In this document: positions 14,005 through 23,809 of the stretch, piece after piece
Layout: each line of letters begins with the position of its first letter
How positions within the stretch are numbered: position 1 is the first letter of the stretch
Assembly: GCA_019420585.1 (NCBI GenBank)
Contig: JAHZGX010000009.1
Span: 1-64,000 of the forward strand
Length of the DNA: 64,000 nt
Source of the DNA: Prevotellaceae bacterium
GTDB taxonomy: Bacteria; Bacteroidota; Bacteroidia; Bacteroidales; Bacteroidaceae
Reading direction: 5' to 3'
Made by a program: the position numbers and the translations under genes
Notes under the pieces: generated by a model
Seen by the model: only the letters and a program-made list of their open reading frames with translations
Databases searched by the model: none
What the model was told of the DNA's origin: nothing

Positions 14005-15503
14005 GCCTTGAATTTGTTTATACAGTCAATATATGCTTCCACCGAAGCCGTCACGATGTCGGTGTTCGCGCCGAAACCATAATACACACAGCCGTCATAC
14101 TCCACCTGCATGTGCACCTTGCCCACGTCATCAGAGCCCTTGCTGATGGCCTGGATGGTGAACTCCTTCAAGGTCATCTCACGCTTGATGATGGTCTTCA
14201 GTGCCTTTATGGCGGCATCCACAGGGCCGTTGCCCGAGGCTGCGCTCTCGAAGTGCTCGTTGGCTATGCTGAGCCCGATGCTTGCCACGCTGCGCACCCC
14301 TTTGCCGGTGGTAACCTGCAGGTACTCCAGTTTCACGCTGTGGGCAGCCGTACGGTCGGCACCTGCCAGCATGAGCACGTCGTCATCGGTAACCTCCTTT
14401 TTCTTGTCCGCCAGATTCAGGAAGGCCTTGTACACAGCATCGAGCCTGTCTCCGTCCATCTCCACGCCGTTCACGCTGAGGCGGTGCTTCAGAGCAGCAC
14501 GACCCGATCGGGCGGTCAACACGATGGCGTTGTCATCGATGCCCACCTCCTTGGGATCCATTATCTCATAGGTGGAGGCGTTCTTGAGCACGCCGTCCTG
14601 GTGGATGCCCGAACTGTGGGCAAAGGCATTCCTGCCCACGATGGCCTTGTTGGGCTGCACGGGCATGTTCATCAGGCTGCTCACCATGCGGCTTGTGGAC
14701 GATATCTTGGTGGTGTTGATGTTGGTGTCGATGCCCAGGTCGGGGTGAGTCTTGAATATCATGGCCACCTCCTCCAGTGCCGTGTTGCCTGCACGCTCGC
14801 CTATTCCGTTGATGGTGACTTCCACCTGACGCGCCCCGTTGAGCACGCCGGCCACGGTGTTGGCAGTAGCCATGCCCAAGTCGTTGTGGCAATGGGTGGA
14901 CAGGATGGAGCGTCCTGCGGCAAAGGCATCCACGTGCTCATAGAGGTACTTTATCTTCTCGCCATACTCATAGGGAGTGCGGAACCCGGTGGTGTCGGGG
15001 ATGTTGCACACGGTGGCTCCCGCCTTGGTCACGGCCTCGATGACGCGTGCCAGGTACTCGTTGTCGGTGCGTCCGGCATCCTCGGCATAGAATTCCACGT
15101 CCTCCACGTAGCGCTTGGCATACTTCACGGCCGCCACGGCACGCTCTATGATTTCCTCGCGCGTGGAATTGAACTTGTATCGTATATGGCTGTCACTGGT
15201 GCCTATGCCTGTATGGATGCGCTTGTGCTTGGCATACTTGAGTGCCTCGGCAGCCACGTCAATGTCCTTCTCCACGGCACGGGTAAGCGCGCAGATGGTG
15301 GGCCAGGTAACCGCCTTGCTGATTTCAATCACGCTGTTAAAGTCTCCCGGACTGCTGATAGGGAACCCAGCCTCTATCACATCCACACCCAAAGCCTCCA
15401 GTTGGCGAGCCACCTGTATCTTCTCCACGGTGTTCAACTGGCATCCCGGCACCTGCTCACCGTCACGCAGTGTGGTGTCGAAGATAAACAATCTGTCACT
15501 CAT
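14001..15503 (-). CDS. leuA: 2-isopropylmalate synthase
   Basis: 500 residues. It condenses acetyl-CoA with 2-oxoisovalerate, the committed step to leucine. The barrel carries TTLRDGEQVPG and STHCHNDLGMATAN, then GRNAFAHSSGIHQDGVLK. The C-terminal ~120 residues are the leucine-binding regulatory domain (GVRSVASIGLSIANE). It is the first gene of the minus-strand leucine operon, with a -7 box 41 bases upstream. The leader is short and I see no leader peptide or attenuator. Confidence 0.95.
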   Translation of the reverse strand: MSDRLFIFDTTLRDGEQVPGCQLNTVEKIQVARQLEALGVDVIEAGFPISSPGDFNSVIEISKAVTWPTICALTRAVEKDIDVAAEALKYAKHKRIHTGIGTSDSHIRYKFNSTREEIIERAVAAVKYAKRYVEDVEFYAEDAGRTDNEYLARVIEAVTKAGATVCNIPDTTGFRTPYEYGEKIKYLYEHVDAFAAGRSILSTHCHNDLGMATANTVAGVLNGARQVEVTINGIGERAGNTALEEVAMIFKTHPDLGIDTNINTTKISSTSRMVSSLMNMPVQPNKAIVGRNAFAHSSGIHQDGVLKNASTYEIMDPKEVGIDDNAIVLTARSGRAALKHRLSVNGVEMDGDRLDAVYKAFLNLADKKKEVTDDDVLMLAGADRTAAHSVKLEYLQVTTGKGVRSVASIGLSIANEHFESAASGNGPVDAAIKALKTIIKREMTLKEFTIQAISKGSDDVGKVHMQVEYDGCVYYGFGANTDIVTASVEAYIDCINKFKA

Positions 15504-15543
15504 ATAGCATCCTTTCGTTTGAAATTTCCCGTAAATCGGTCTG

Positions 15544-15551
15544 CAAAGTTA
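15544..15551 (-). promoter_or_regulatory. -7 box of the leucine operon
   Basis: TAACTTTG on the minus strand, 40 bases upstream of the leuA ATG. No clear -33 TTTG is found at the right distance. Confidence 0.5.
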
Positions 15552-15822
15552 CGAAATATTACTTGTTACGGCAAGTATAAGCCCGTTCGTTCTGCCTTTT
15601 ATCTTACATACAAGCCACAAGGGAAAGTTTCCGCACACGCTTTCGCCGGCCACCAAGGAATGCTCCCGTGAAAAGGCCATCGTAGTACACCGAAAAACGG
15701 CTCAGCAGAAAATTAGCGAGGAACAACTTCCCTGCACCGACAATAGGTCGTCAAATCCTGTAATGATTTTTCAAGAACACAGCCTGCATGAAGGGAATTT
15801 GGCAGTTGAAAACAAGAAAACG

Positions 15823-15881
15823 CCCAACTAGGAAAAAATAATTTCCCAGTTGGAGAAAAATATTTTTCCAGTTAGGGAATT
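15823..15881. repeat. AT-rich palindromic repeat, copy 1
   Basis: Runs of the type CCAACTAGGAAAAAATAA, CCCAGTTGGAGAAAAATA and TTTTTCCAGTTAGG form nested inverted repeats. Copies occur at 26542-26602 and 59790-59858, with a related subfamily at 32774 and 55901. It lies in the divergent spacer 15504-16063 between leuA and the rhamnosidase. Apart from this repeat and two -7 boxes I see no gene or RNA there. Confidence 0.8.
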
Positions 15882-15978
15882 GCCCTACGCGCGTGCGCGA
15901 GGACTTTTCGTGCGCCGCACATTTGTACTGTCAAATGTAATTCACAGGCACAAGGGAGGCCTACCGGCCGAATTTTCG

Positions 15979-15986
15979 TAAATTTG
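15979..15986 (+). promoter_or_regulatory. -7 box of the rhamnosidase gene
   Basis: TAAATTTG, 77 bases upstream of the ATG at 16064; it matches TAnnTTTG. The -33 element is not clear. Confidence 0.45.
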
Positions 15987-16063
15987 CATACGGGGAACTC
16001 CCCCGGGCAAAGCAAGAGCCCCGCCCCACAATATATTAAGGTATACAAACCACATAATCACCC

Positions 16064-18292
16064 ATGCAAAAGAAAGCCACCACACACAGGTGCCACACCG
16101 CGGCAACGGCCGCTGCACAGCGTGCACTCATCATTCTTGCCACCATGCTGCCACTCTCTGCCCAAGGGCATGCGGGAGGCCGCCGGGCGCACCGCCCCAC
16201 TCGGCTCGCCACCGACCTGCTGGAGAAGCGGACGGACAGGACATACGGCAACGCGGGACTGGTGTGCTCAAGCAAACCGTCGCTGGGATGGGAACTGCCC
16301 GCCGGAAGCATGCAGACGGCTTACAGGGTGCTAGTGGCCACATCGCCCGACCGGCTCATGGAAGGGAAAGCGGACGTGTGGGACAGCGGACGGCAGGAAG
16401 GAAGGCAATCGGCAGGCGTGCCCTACGGAGGAGCACCACTGACGGCCGGAACTCGCTACTGGTGGACTGTGAAGACCTGGAACACAAGCACCGCAGCGGA
16501 CGGGAAGGAGCAAGCCAGCCGTTACGCACGAGCCGTGGACTTCACCACAGCCGGCACACTGGACTCCTGCTTCAGTCACCACCCGCTGGTGAAGGTCACG
16601 CAAAAACCCATGCGCGCCACCCGTCCCGAGGCACATGCCACGGTGTATGACTTCGGCAAGGATGCCTTTGCACAACTCACCCTGCGCATACACAGCGAGC
16701 AGGAGACCGACAGTGTGACGGTGCACCTGGGCGAGGCCGCCCGCAACGGGCGGGTTGACCGCAAGCCTCGGGGGACAGTGCGGTACGCACGCTATGTCAT
16801 ACACTTGCGGCGGGGCACGCACGACTACCCGCTCAACCTGCGCCCCGACCGTAGAAACACCACACCGGGAGCCAACGAGAGCGGCGTGTCACCCATACTC
16901 ATGCCGGAAGCCATAGGCGAAGTGTTCCCTTTCAGATACGTGGAGGTGGAGGGAGATGCCCGCGTGAAGGGGGCGTGGAGAAAGGCGGTCAGCGAGCCAT
17001 GGGATGAGGAGGAGGCATCCTTCCACTGCTCCGACACGGTACTCAACCAGGTGTGGGAACTCTGCAAGTACTCAATCAGAGCCACCTCCTTCGCAGGCAT
17101 CTACGTTGACGGAGACCGGGAGCGCATTCCTTACGAGGCCGACGCGCTGGTCAACCAACTCACCCACTACACTTCCGACCGGGAGTACAGCATGGCACGC
17201 CGCAGCATAGCCCACCTCATAGAGCACCCCACATGGCCCACGGAATGGATTCTGCTCACCCCGCGGATGGCATGGAACGATTATCTGTACACCGGCGACG
17301 CGGGACTGCTGGAAAGATATTACCGTGACCTCGGAGCCAAGACACTCGCCCCGCTCAGGGACTCACGCGGACTGATAAGCACACGCACAGGGCTGGTCAC
17401 CGACTCCGTGCGGCAATCGGTACACTTCAGAGGCCCCGTGATACGCGACATCGTGGATTGGCCGCAAAGCGGTGCGGCGGGCATCGGAAAGGAATCGGCA
17501 GGGGAAGCCGACGGGCATGAGATGTGTGCGGTGAACACCGTGGTCAACGCCTATCACTATGACGCACTGCACATGATGAGCCTCATAGCCGGTGCCCTCG
17601 GGCATGAAACTGACAGTGCACGCTTTGCCCGAATGGCAAGCCACACCGCACAGAGCATGAACAGCCTGCTTTGGAACGGAGAGAAAGGAGCCTATGCCGA
17701 TGGAGAAGGGTCGACCCACTGCTCGCAGCACAGCAGCATGTTCCCGCTGGCCTTCGGCATGGTGCCGGCAGACAGGATGGCACAGGTGGCCGCCCACGTG
17801 CAGAGCCGGGGCATGGCATGCAGCGTATACGGTGCGCAGTTCCTGCTCGATGCACTCTACGAGGCTGGACTGGGGACGTTTGCCAAGGAACTCCTGGCCG
17901 GCACCGGGTTGCGCAGCTGGTACAACATGCTGCGCATGGGTTCCACCATCACCACCGAGGCATGGGACAACGTGTACAAGGCAAACCTAGACTGGAACCA
18001 TGCCTGGGGCGCAGCAGCGGGCAACCTCATTGCGCGCAGGCTGATGGGCATAGAGCCACTCAGACCGGGATGGGAGGTGACAGGCATCAGTCCACAGCCG
18101 GGCAACCTGGATTACGCGCACATCAGACAGCCATCGCCACGCGGAAGCATCGAGGTGACCCTCCGCCGCAGGAAAGACGGGAAGTATGACCTGCGCATAA
18201 CCATACCCGCCAACAGCACGGCACGCGTCACTCTGCCCTCCACAGGGAGGCGCATGACACTGGGACCGGGAAAACACACGATACACGAATAA
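16064..18292 (+). CDS. Alpha-L-rhamnosidase, GH78 family
   Basis: 742 residues. A cationic N-terminus with ALIILATMLPLSAQGHA suggests export. It releases terminal alpha-L-rhamnose from plant glycans such as rhamnogalacturonan or flavonoid glycosides. GH78 features are visible: a beta-sandwich N-terminal part with TRYWWTVKTWN, the acidic active-site stretch YVDGDRERIPYEADALVNQ starting about residue 347, the (alpha/alpha)6 barrel with TEWILLTPRMAW, and STITTEAWD...NHAWGA. The C-terminal beta domain has GISPQPGNLDYAH. It lies directly upstream of the rhamnose catabolic operon on the same strand, so the freed sugar would feed RhaT/RhaA/RhaB/RhaD. Confidence 0.9.
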   Translation: MQKKATTHRCHTAATAAAQRALIILATMLPLSAQGHAGGRRAHRPTRLATDLLEKRTDRTYGNAGLVCSSKPSLGWELPAGSMQTAYRVLVATSPDRLMEGKADVWDSGRQEGRQSAGVPYGGAPLTAGTRYWWTVKTWNTSTAADGKEQASRYARAVDFTTAGTLDSCFSHHPLVKVTQKPMRATRPEAHATVYDFGKDAFAQLTLRIHSEQETDSVTVHLGEAARNGRVDRKPRGTVRYARYVIHLRRGTHDYPLNLRPDRRNTTPGANESGVSPILMPEAIGEVFPFRYVEVEGDARVKGAWRKAVSEPWDEEEASFHCSDTVLNQVWELCKYSIRATSFAGIYVDGDRERIPYEADALVNQLTHYTSDREYSMARRSIAHLIEHPTWPTEWILLTPRMAWNDYLYTGDAGLLERYYRDLGAKTLAPLRDSRGLISTRTGLVTDSVRQSVHFRGPVIRDIVDWPQSGAAGIGKESAGEADGHEMCAVNTVVNAYHYDALHMMSLIAGALGHETDSARFARMASHTAQSMNSLLWNGEKGAYADGEGSTHCSQHSSMFPLAFGMVPADRMAQVAAHVQSRGMACSVYGAQFLLDALYEAGLGTFAKELLAGTGLRSWYNMLRMGSTITTEAWDNVYKANLDWNHAWGAAAGNLIARRLMGIEPLRPGWEVTGISPQPGNLDYAHIRQPSPRGSIEVTLRRRKDGKYDLRITIPANSTARVTLPSTGRRMTLGPGKHTIHE

Positions 18293-18415
18293 GTGGTCTG
18301 CCACCACGCATCCTCGTTTCACGCAGGCAGTATGGCCAGATGAAAAAGAACAAGTGAAAAAGCCGGCAAGGGAACTTTCTGTGCCAAACATGAAGGGAAT
18401 CTCGGCAAAAGACAG

Positions 18416-18423
18416 TAAATTTG
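18416..18423 (+). promoter_or_regulatory. -7 box of the rhamnose operon
   Basis: TAAATTTG, 33 bases upstream of rhaB. No good -33 element is seen, consistent with activator-dependent control, but no operator could be identified. Confidence 0.5.
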
Positions 18424-18456
18424 TAGGTGAAGACAATGTAAAATCTTTGTTAGCAC

Positions 18457-19950
18457 ATGAATACTAACCATAGCAATACAAGCAAGAATCCATGCTTCAT
18501 GGCCGTGGACCTGGGAGCCACCAGCGGCCGTACCATACTGGGCAGTGTGGAGCATGGACAGTTGATTCAGAGAGAATTCACACGCTTTCCCAACCGCATC
18601 ACCCAACTGGGCGGGCATTTCTACTGGGACATCTATGCCCTGTACGCCGAAATCATACACGCGCTGCGCCAAGCGGCCGACCAGGGAATCAGCCTCCGGA
18701 GCATAGGCATCGACACGTGGGGAGTGGACTTCGTGTGCGTGGGCAAGGACGGCAACCTGCTGCGCAATCCGTACTCCTACCGGGACCCACACACCGAGGG
18801 TATCATGGAAGAGTTCTTCAAGAAAGTGCCCAAAGAGGAGGTGTACAGCCGTACAGGCATACAGTTCATGAACTTCAACACGCTTTTCCAGTTTGCCGCC
18901 ATGCGCAAGCACCGGGATTCCGCACTGGAGGCCGCCGACAAGGTGCTCTTCATACCCGATGCGCTGGCCTACATGCTCACGGAAGAAGCCGTGTGTGAAT
19001 ACACCATACTGAGCACCAGCCAAATGCTTGACCCGCGCACCGGGCGCATAGACCCCGTGCTCATGGAGGCCGTGGGGCTGAAGCCGGAACAGTTCGGACG
19101 CTACGTGAATCCCTGTGACCAAGTGGGCACGCTGACTCCCGAAGTGCAGAAGATGACGGGAGTCGGCCCTGTGCCCGTGGTGGCGGTGGCCGGACATGAC
19201 ACAGGGGCAGCCGTGGCAGCCGTGCCTGCACAGGACGAGCGTTACGCCTACCTCAGCTGTGGCACATGGAGCCTGCTGGGCATCGAGACCAAGAATGCCA
19301 TCATCAGCAAGGAGAGTTACGACTATAATTTCACCAACGAGGGCGGCATAGAAGGTACCACACGTTTTCTGAAGAATATCTGCGGCATGTGGCTTCTGGA
19401 ACGCTGCAGGCAAGAATGGACCGATGCACCTGCCAACGTGAACGAGATAAACGACCAAGCCATGGAGGCAGAGCCGTTCCGTTCCCTGGTGAACCCCGAT
19501 GACCCGCGCTTTGCAAATCCCGAAAGCATGGTACAGGCCATACAAGACTTCTGCAGGGAGACCGAACAGCCGGTGCCCGAAGACTACCGTCAGATGGCAC
19601 GCTGCATATTCGAAAGCCTGGCACTGCGTTACCGGCAAGTACTGGAATACCTGAAGGAACTGGCACCCTTCCCCATTGAAAGACTCCACGTGATAGGCGG
19701 CGGCACCTACAACCACTACCTCATGCAGATGACGGCAGACAGCATCGAACTGCCGGTCATCACGGGACCCGTGGAAGGAACCGCCATTGGCAACATCATG
19801 CTACAGGCCAAGGCAGCCCACCTGGTGGAGGACATCTATCAGATGAGGCACATCATTGCCGACAGCATAGAGACAGCCACGTATCAGCCGGCACACTCCA
19901 CCGAGTGGGACAAGGCATACGAAAGATTCATCAACATACAAAAACTATAA
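18457..19950 (+). CDS. rhaB: L-rhamnulokinase
   Basis: 497 residues, FGGY sugar kinase family; phosphorylates L-rhamnulose at C1 with ATP. Visible motifs are AVDLGATSGRTILG (phosphate-1 loop), IDTWGVDFVCVG with catalytic Asp, GHDTGAAVAAVPA and the adenosine-binding GGGTYNHYLMQMTADSI. First gene of the operon, 13 bases before the isomerase gene. Confidence 0.94.
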   Translation: MNTNHSNTSKNPCFMAVDLGATSGRTILGSVEHGQLIQREFTRFPNRITQLGGHFYWDIYALYAEIIHALRQAADQGISLRSIGIDTWGVDFVCVGKDGNLLRNPYSYRDPHTEGIMEEFFKKVPKEEVYSRTGIQFMNFNTLFQFAAMRKHRDSALEAADKVLFIPDALAYMLTEEAVCEYTILSTSQMLDPRTGRIDPVLMEAVGLKPEQFGRYVNPCDQVGTLTPEVQKMTGVGPVPVVAVAGHDTGAAVAAVPAQDERYAYLSCGTWSLLGIETKNAIISKESYDYNFTNEGGIEGTTRFLKNICGMWLLERCRQEWTDAPANVNEINDQAMEAEPFRSLVNPDDPRFANPESMVQAIQDFCRETEQPVPEDYRQMARCIFESLALRYRQVLEYLKELAPFPIERLHVIGGGTYNHYLMQMTADSIELPVITGPVEGTAIGNIMLQAKAAHLVEDIYQMRHIIADSIETATYQPAHSTEWDKAYERFINIQKL

Positions 19951-19963
19951 CACGAAATCCGTT

Positions 19964-21220
19964 ATGAAAGAAGAATTAGTAAAGAAAGCCTATGAAGTGG
20001 CCAAGGAGCGCTATGCCGAGATAGGCGTTGACACAGAGAAAGTACTCAACCAACTGCAGGACTTCCACCTGTCGATGCACTGCTGGCAAGCCGATGACGT
20101 GGCCGGATTTGAGGTGCAGGCCGGAGCACTGAGCGGCGGCATACAGAGCACGGGCAACTATCCCGGCAAGGCAAGAAACATTGACGAACTGCGTGCCGAC
20201 ATTCTGGAAGCCAAGAGCCTCATCCCCGGAACACATCGCCTGAACCTGCACGAGATATACGGAGACTTCAAGGGAAAGGTGGTGGATCGCGATGAGGTGA
20301 CAGTGGAATACTTCCAGTCATGGATTGACTGGGCAAAGGAGAACAACACGAAACTGGACTTCAACTCAAGCAGTTTCTCACATCCCAAGAGCGGGAGCCT
20401 CTCTCTGTCCAACCCCGACGAGGGCATACGCACCTTCTGGGTGGAGCATACGAAGCGTTGCCGCGACATTGCCAACGCCATGGGTGAGGCACAGGGAGAC
20501 CCCTGCATCATGAACCTCTGGGTACATGACGGCTGCAAGGACATCAGCGTGAACCACATGCTCTACCGCAGCCTGCTGAAGAAGTCTCTCGATGAGATCT
20601 TTGCCAAGAAGCAGCCAATGATGAAAGACTGCATTGAAGGCAAGGTGTTCGGCATCGGACTGGAAAGTTTCACCGTAGGGTCACACGACTTCTACACCGC
20701 ATACGCTGCACAGAACCAGAAGATACTGACCATAGACACGGGTCACTATCACCCCACCGAAAGCCCCGCCGACAAGGTGAGTGCCGTGCTGCAGTTCGTA
20801 CCAGAACTGATGCTGCACGTGAGCCGTCCCGTGCGCTGGGACAGTGACCACGTGACCATCATGGATGACCCGACACAGGAACTCTTCTCCGAAATCGTAC
20901 GCGCCGATGCACTGGACCGCGTGCACTACGGTCTGGACTTCTTCGACGGCAGTATCAACCGCATCGGAGCCTACGTCATAGGTTCACGTTCGGCACAGAA
21001 GTGCATGCTGCGCGCCTTATTGGAGCCCAAGGCAATCATCAGCGAAGCAGAACTCAAGGGCGAGGGACACCGTGCGCTCGGCCTTCTGGAAGAGCAGAAA
21101 GCCATGCCCTGGCAGGCTGTATACGATGAGTTCTGTCTGCGCAACAACGTACCCGTGGGCCAAGATTACCTGAAGGAAATCGACTCCTACGAGGCCAACG
21201 TCACCAGCAAACGCAGTTAA
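19964..21220 (+). CDS. rhaA: L-rhamnose isomerase
   Basis: 418 residues, the normal length; interconverts L-rhamnose and L-rhamnulose with Mn/Zn. Motifs include FHLSMHCWQADDVAGFE, LNLWVHDGCKD, TIDTGHYHPTESPADK and SRPVRWDSDHV, containing the metal-binding His/Asp residues. It sits between rhaB and rhaT, with close spacing on both sides. In Bacteroides nomenclature this gene is also called rhaI. Confidence 0.95.
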   Translation: MKEELVKKAYEVAKERYAEIGVDTEKVLNQLQDFHLSMHCWQADDVAGFEVQAGALSGGIQSTGNYPGKARNIDELRADILEAKSLIPGTHRLNLHEIYGDFKGKVVDRDEVTVEYFQSWIDWAKENNTKLDFNSSSFSHPKSGSLSLSNPDEGIRTFWVEHTKRCRDIANAMGEAQGDPCIMNLWVHDGCKDISVNHMLYRSLLKKSLDEIFAKKQPMMKDCIEGKVFGIGLESFTVGSHDFYTAYAAQNQKILTIDTGHYHPTESPADKVSAVLQFVPELMLHVSRPVRWDSDHVTIMDDPTQELFSEIVRADALDRVHYGLDFFDGSINRIGAYVIGSRSAQKCMLRALLEPKAIISEAELKGEGHRALGLLEEQKAMPWQAVYDEFCLRNNVPVGQDYLKEIDSYEANVTSKRS

Positions 21221-21235
21221 CAAACGCCACGCACC

Positions 21236-22270
21236 ATGAACATCCTCATCGGATTGCTGATAATAGCAGCAGGCGCATTCTGCCAGTCGAGCAGTTACGT
21301 GCCCATCAACAAGATCAAGCAGTGGAGTTGGGAGAGTTACTGGATTGTGCAGGGAGCCTTTGCCTGGCTGCTGCTGCCACTCCTGGGAGCACTCCTGGCG
21401 GTTCCGGAAGGACACTGCCTGGGTGAACTCTTCACGGAGCAGAATTCCTTCAACATCGGCATGACCATCCTCTTTGGCGTGCTGTGGGGAATAGGCGGAC
21501 TGACCTTCGGGCTCTCCATGCGCTATCTGGGTGTGGCCTTGGGGCAGAGCATCGCCTTAGGCACCTGCGCGGGACTGGGCACCATCATGGGACCCGTGCT
21601 GCTCAACATCTTCTTTCCCGAGCAGGACGCACTGGAAAGCCTGACCGGCTCAGTGCTGACCGGCGTGGCTGTCACACTGATCGGTATTGCCATCATAGGC
21701 ATTGCCGGCTCCATGAAAGCATCTATGCTCTCCGAAGAGGAGAAGAAAGCAGCGGTAAAGGATTTCAACTTCACACGCGGACTCGCCATAGCACTGCTGG
21801 CCGGCTTCATGAGTGGCTGCTTCAACGTAGGGCTCACGTTTGGCAAAGACATCAACTTTGGTGACCTTACTCCCGACATATACAAGAGCCTGCCGGCCAC
21901 CCTGCTGGTAACCCTGGGCGGCTTCGTGACAAACGCCTTCTACTGTTTCTACCAGAACCAGAAGAACCAGACATGGCACGATTATGCCAAGGGAAGCGTG
22001 TGGGTCAACAATCTCTTCTTCTGCATACTGGCAGGAGCCTTGTGGTACAGCCAGTTCTTCGGGCTCTCGCTTGCCAAAGGATTCCTGAGCGAATCAGACA
22101 CCCTGATGACACTCTCCTTCTGCATACTGATGGCGCTCAACGTCACGTTCAGCAACGTATGGGGCATCATACTCAAGGAATGGAAGGGATGTTCGCCCAA
22201 GACAATCGCCGTGCTCATCCTGGGACTGGCCATACTGATAGTGAGCAGTTTCCTGCCACAACTGATATGA
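21236..22270 (+). CDS. rhaT: L-rhamnose/proton symporter
   Basis: 344 residues with about ten hydrophobic membrane segments, beginning LIGLLIIAAGAFCQSSSYVP. It matches the RhaT branch of the drug/metabolite transporter superfamily: GGLTFGLSMRYLGVALGQSI and FMSGCFNVGLTFG are typical. It imports rhamnose across the inner membrane. Third gene of the operon, 15 bases after the isomerase gene. Confidence 0.92.
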   Translation: MNILIGLLIIAAGAFCQSSSYVPINKIKQWSWESYWIVQGAFAWLLLPLLGALLAVPEGHCLGELFTEQNSFNIGMTILFGVLWGIGGLTFGLSMRYLGVALGQSIALGTCAGLGTIMGPVLLNIFFPEQDALESLTGSVLTGVAVTLIGIAIIGIAGSMKASMLSEEEKKAAVKDFNFTRGLAIALLAGFMSGCFNVGLTFGKDINFGDLTPDIYKSLPATLLVTLGGFVTNAFYCFYQNQKNQTWHDYAKGSVWVNNLFFCILAGALWYSQFFGLSLAKGFLSESDTLMTLSFCILMALNVTFSNVWGIILKEWKGCSPKTIAVLILGLAILIVSSFLPQLI

Positions 22271-22312
22271 GGAGCCGTGCACGGGCAACAAGAGTGAAAC
22301 AACAAGGACAGC

Positions 22313-22347
22313 ACCTCTCCCGCTCCCTCTGCGGATGCGGGAGAGGT
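22313..22347 (+). terminator. Intercistronic hairpin between rhaT and rhaD
   Basis: ACCTCTCCCGC, a 13-base loop, then GCGGGAGAGGT: a perfect 11-bp stem. It is followed by TATTATATATAA rather than a T-run. It may stabilise or process the rhaBAT part of the message or terminate it partially, lowering aldolase expression. Confidence 0.55.
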
Positions 22348-22368
22348 ATTATATATAATGTATAAAAG

Positions 22369-23190
22369 ATGAAAAGTATTTTGGAAGGCCGCCCCGAACT
22401 GGCGGCAGTAATAGACCAAGTGGCAGAAGTGGCCGGATACCTGTGGCAGAAAGGGTGGGCCGAACGAAACGGAGGCAACATCACGGTCAACGTGACAGAG
22501 TATGCCGATGACGAGGTCAAGGCAATGCCCGCCATTGCTCCCGCCAGGCAAATAGGCAAGGTGCTGCCCAACCTGAAGGGCAAATACTTTTATGCCAAAG
22601 GAACAGGCAAACGCATGCGCGACCTGGCACGCAAGCCCATGGAAAACGGTGCAGTGATACGTATATGCGACGACTGTACCTCCTACGAGATTATTGCCGA
22701 CAACCCGGTGATGCCCACCAGCGAACTCCCTTCGCACCTTGCCCTGCAGGACTACCTCATAGGGACAGGCAGCACCTACAAAGCCACGCTCCACACACAT
22801 CCCATAGAATTGGTGGCCATGTCGCACATACTGCGTTTCCTGCGCCCCGGAGAAATGACACGCGTGCTTTGGTCCATGATTCCCGAGACACTGGCCTTCG
22901 CCCCGCTGGGCATCGGCATTGTCCCCTATGCCATGCCCGGCTCCCTGGAATTAGCAGATGCCACACTGGAGCAAATCAAGACGCACGACGTGGTACTGTG
23001 GGAGAAGCACGGCACCGTATCGGTGGGTACCGACATCATGGATGCCTTTGACCAGACAGATGTGCTCTGCAAGTCGGCCAACATCTACATGTGTGCCCGC
23101 AACATGGGATCTGAGCCGGACGGCATGACAGAGGAAGCCATGAAAGCCGTGCAGGAAGCATTCCACCTGCCCAAGTCCCGCCCCTGCTGA
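22369..23190 (+). CDS. rhaD: Rhamnulose-1-phosphate aldolase
   Basis: 273 residues, class II aldolase family; cleaves rhamnulose-1-phosphate to dihydroxyacetone phosphate and L-lactaldehyde. The zinc-binding HTHPIELVAMSHI and GWAERNGGNITVNV near the N-terminus are diagnostic, with LWEKHGTVSVGTDIMDAFD near the C-terminus. Last gene of the operon. No lactaldehyde reductase or AraC-type regulator follows; the next gene is rpsO. Confidence 0.94.
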   Translation: MKSILEGRPELAAVIDQVAEVAGYLWQKGWAERNGGNITVNVTEYADDEVKAMPAIAPARQIGKVLPNLKGKYFYAKGTGKRMRDLARKPMENGAVIRICDDCTSYEIIADNPVMPTSELPSHLALQDYLIGTGSTYKATLHTHPIELVAMSHILRFLRPGEMTRVLWSMIPETLAFAPLGIGIVPYAMPGSLELADATLEQIKTHDVVLWEKHGTVSVGTDIMDAFDQTDVLCKSANIYMCARNMGSEPDGMTEEAMKAVQEAFHLPKSRPC

Positions 23191-23285
23191 GCAGCGCGCC
23201 GCATTTCCACCTTCCGGTACCATTCTCCTGCCCGCAGAACCTGCCGTAAGGAATTCCGGAGCACCCAGAAGCAAGATTTTCACCA

Positions 23286-23322
23286 TTTTGCTGCCGCAGG
23301 AATAAAAAAGTCAGTACCTTTG
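23286..23322 (+). promoter_or_regulatory. Promoter of rpsO
   Basis: TTTTG (23286-23290) and TACCTTTG (23315-23322). The -7 box is a perfect family match; the spacing of 24 is longer than the usual 19-21, so the -33 assignment is uncertain. The leader before the ATG at 23397 is about 70 bases. Confidence 0.5.
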
Positions 23323-23396
23323 CAGCGCATTTGCGAGGCGGTGCCGATGAGTGGCGCTGCACGACAAACAAGTTTCATCAAAAGACATACAAAGTC

Positions 23397-23666
23397 ATGT
23401 ATTTGGATTCAGCCAAGAAAGTAGAGATTTTCACCCAGTATGGCCAGGGCGGCAAGGACACAGGCAGTGCAGAGAGCCAGATTGCACTCTTCACCTTCCG
23501 TATTGCTCACCTGACCGAGCACATGAAGCAGAATCGCAAGGACCACAGCACAGAGCGCGCTCTGACTGGTTTGGTAGGTAAGCGTCGTAGCCTGCTCAAT
23601 TACCTGAAGAGCCGCGACATCAACCGCTATCGTGCCATTGTGAAGGCTCTGGGTCTGCGTAAGTAA
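23397..23666 (+). CDS. rpsO: 30S ribosomal protein S15
   Basis: 89 residues from ATG 23397 (MYLDSAKKVEIF); a longer in-frame start at 23331 would add a non-conserved extension over the promoter leader. S15 binds 16S rRNA in the platform. Motifs GKDTGSAESQIALFTFRI, LTEHMKQNRKDHST and GLVGKRRSLLNYLK are standard. It is a single-gene unit with its own promoter and terminator. Confidence 0.97.
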   Translation: MYLDSAKKVEIFTQYGQGGKDTGSAESQIALFTFRIAHLTEHMKQNRKDHSTERALTGLVGKRRSLLNYLKSRDINRYRAIVKALGLRK

Positions 23667-23696
23667 TCACGCAGCTCTGCTCTACAGATGAAAGTC

Positions 23697-23732
23697 AAAA
23701 GCTGCATTCCCGCCATGGGGCTGCAGCTTTTT
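23697..23732 (+). terminator. Intrinsic terminator of rpsO
   Basis: AAAAGCTGCA (23697-23706) pairs with TGCAGCTTTT, followed by further T; the loop is 15 bases. It is located 30 bases after the stop codon. Confidence 0.85.
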
Positions 23733-23809
23733 CAGTTCAAGAGGCAAACGCCTGCCGCATCCGCAGAAAAGAATTACGCACAAGAAAAGCAAGAACAGAC
23801 AGACAAGAC

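Noticed and set aside
13938..15671. 577-codon plus-strand ORF opposite leuA
   Set aside because: leuA on the minus strand has all catalytic motifs; the opposite frame is a shadow.
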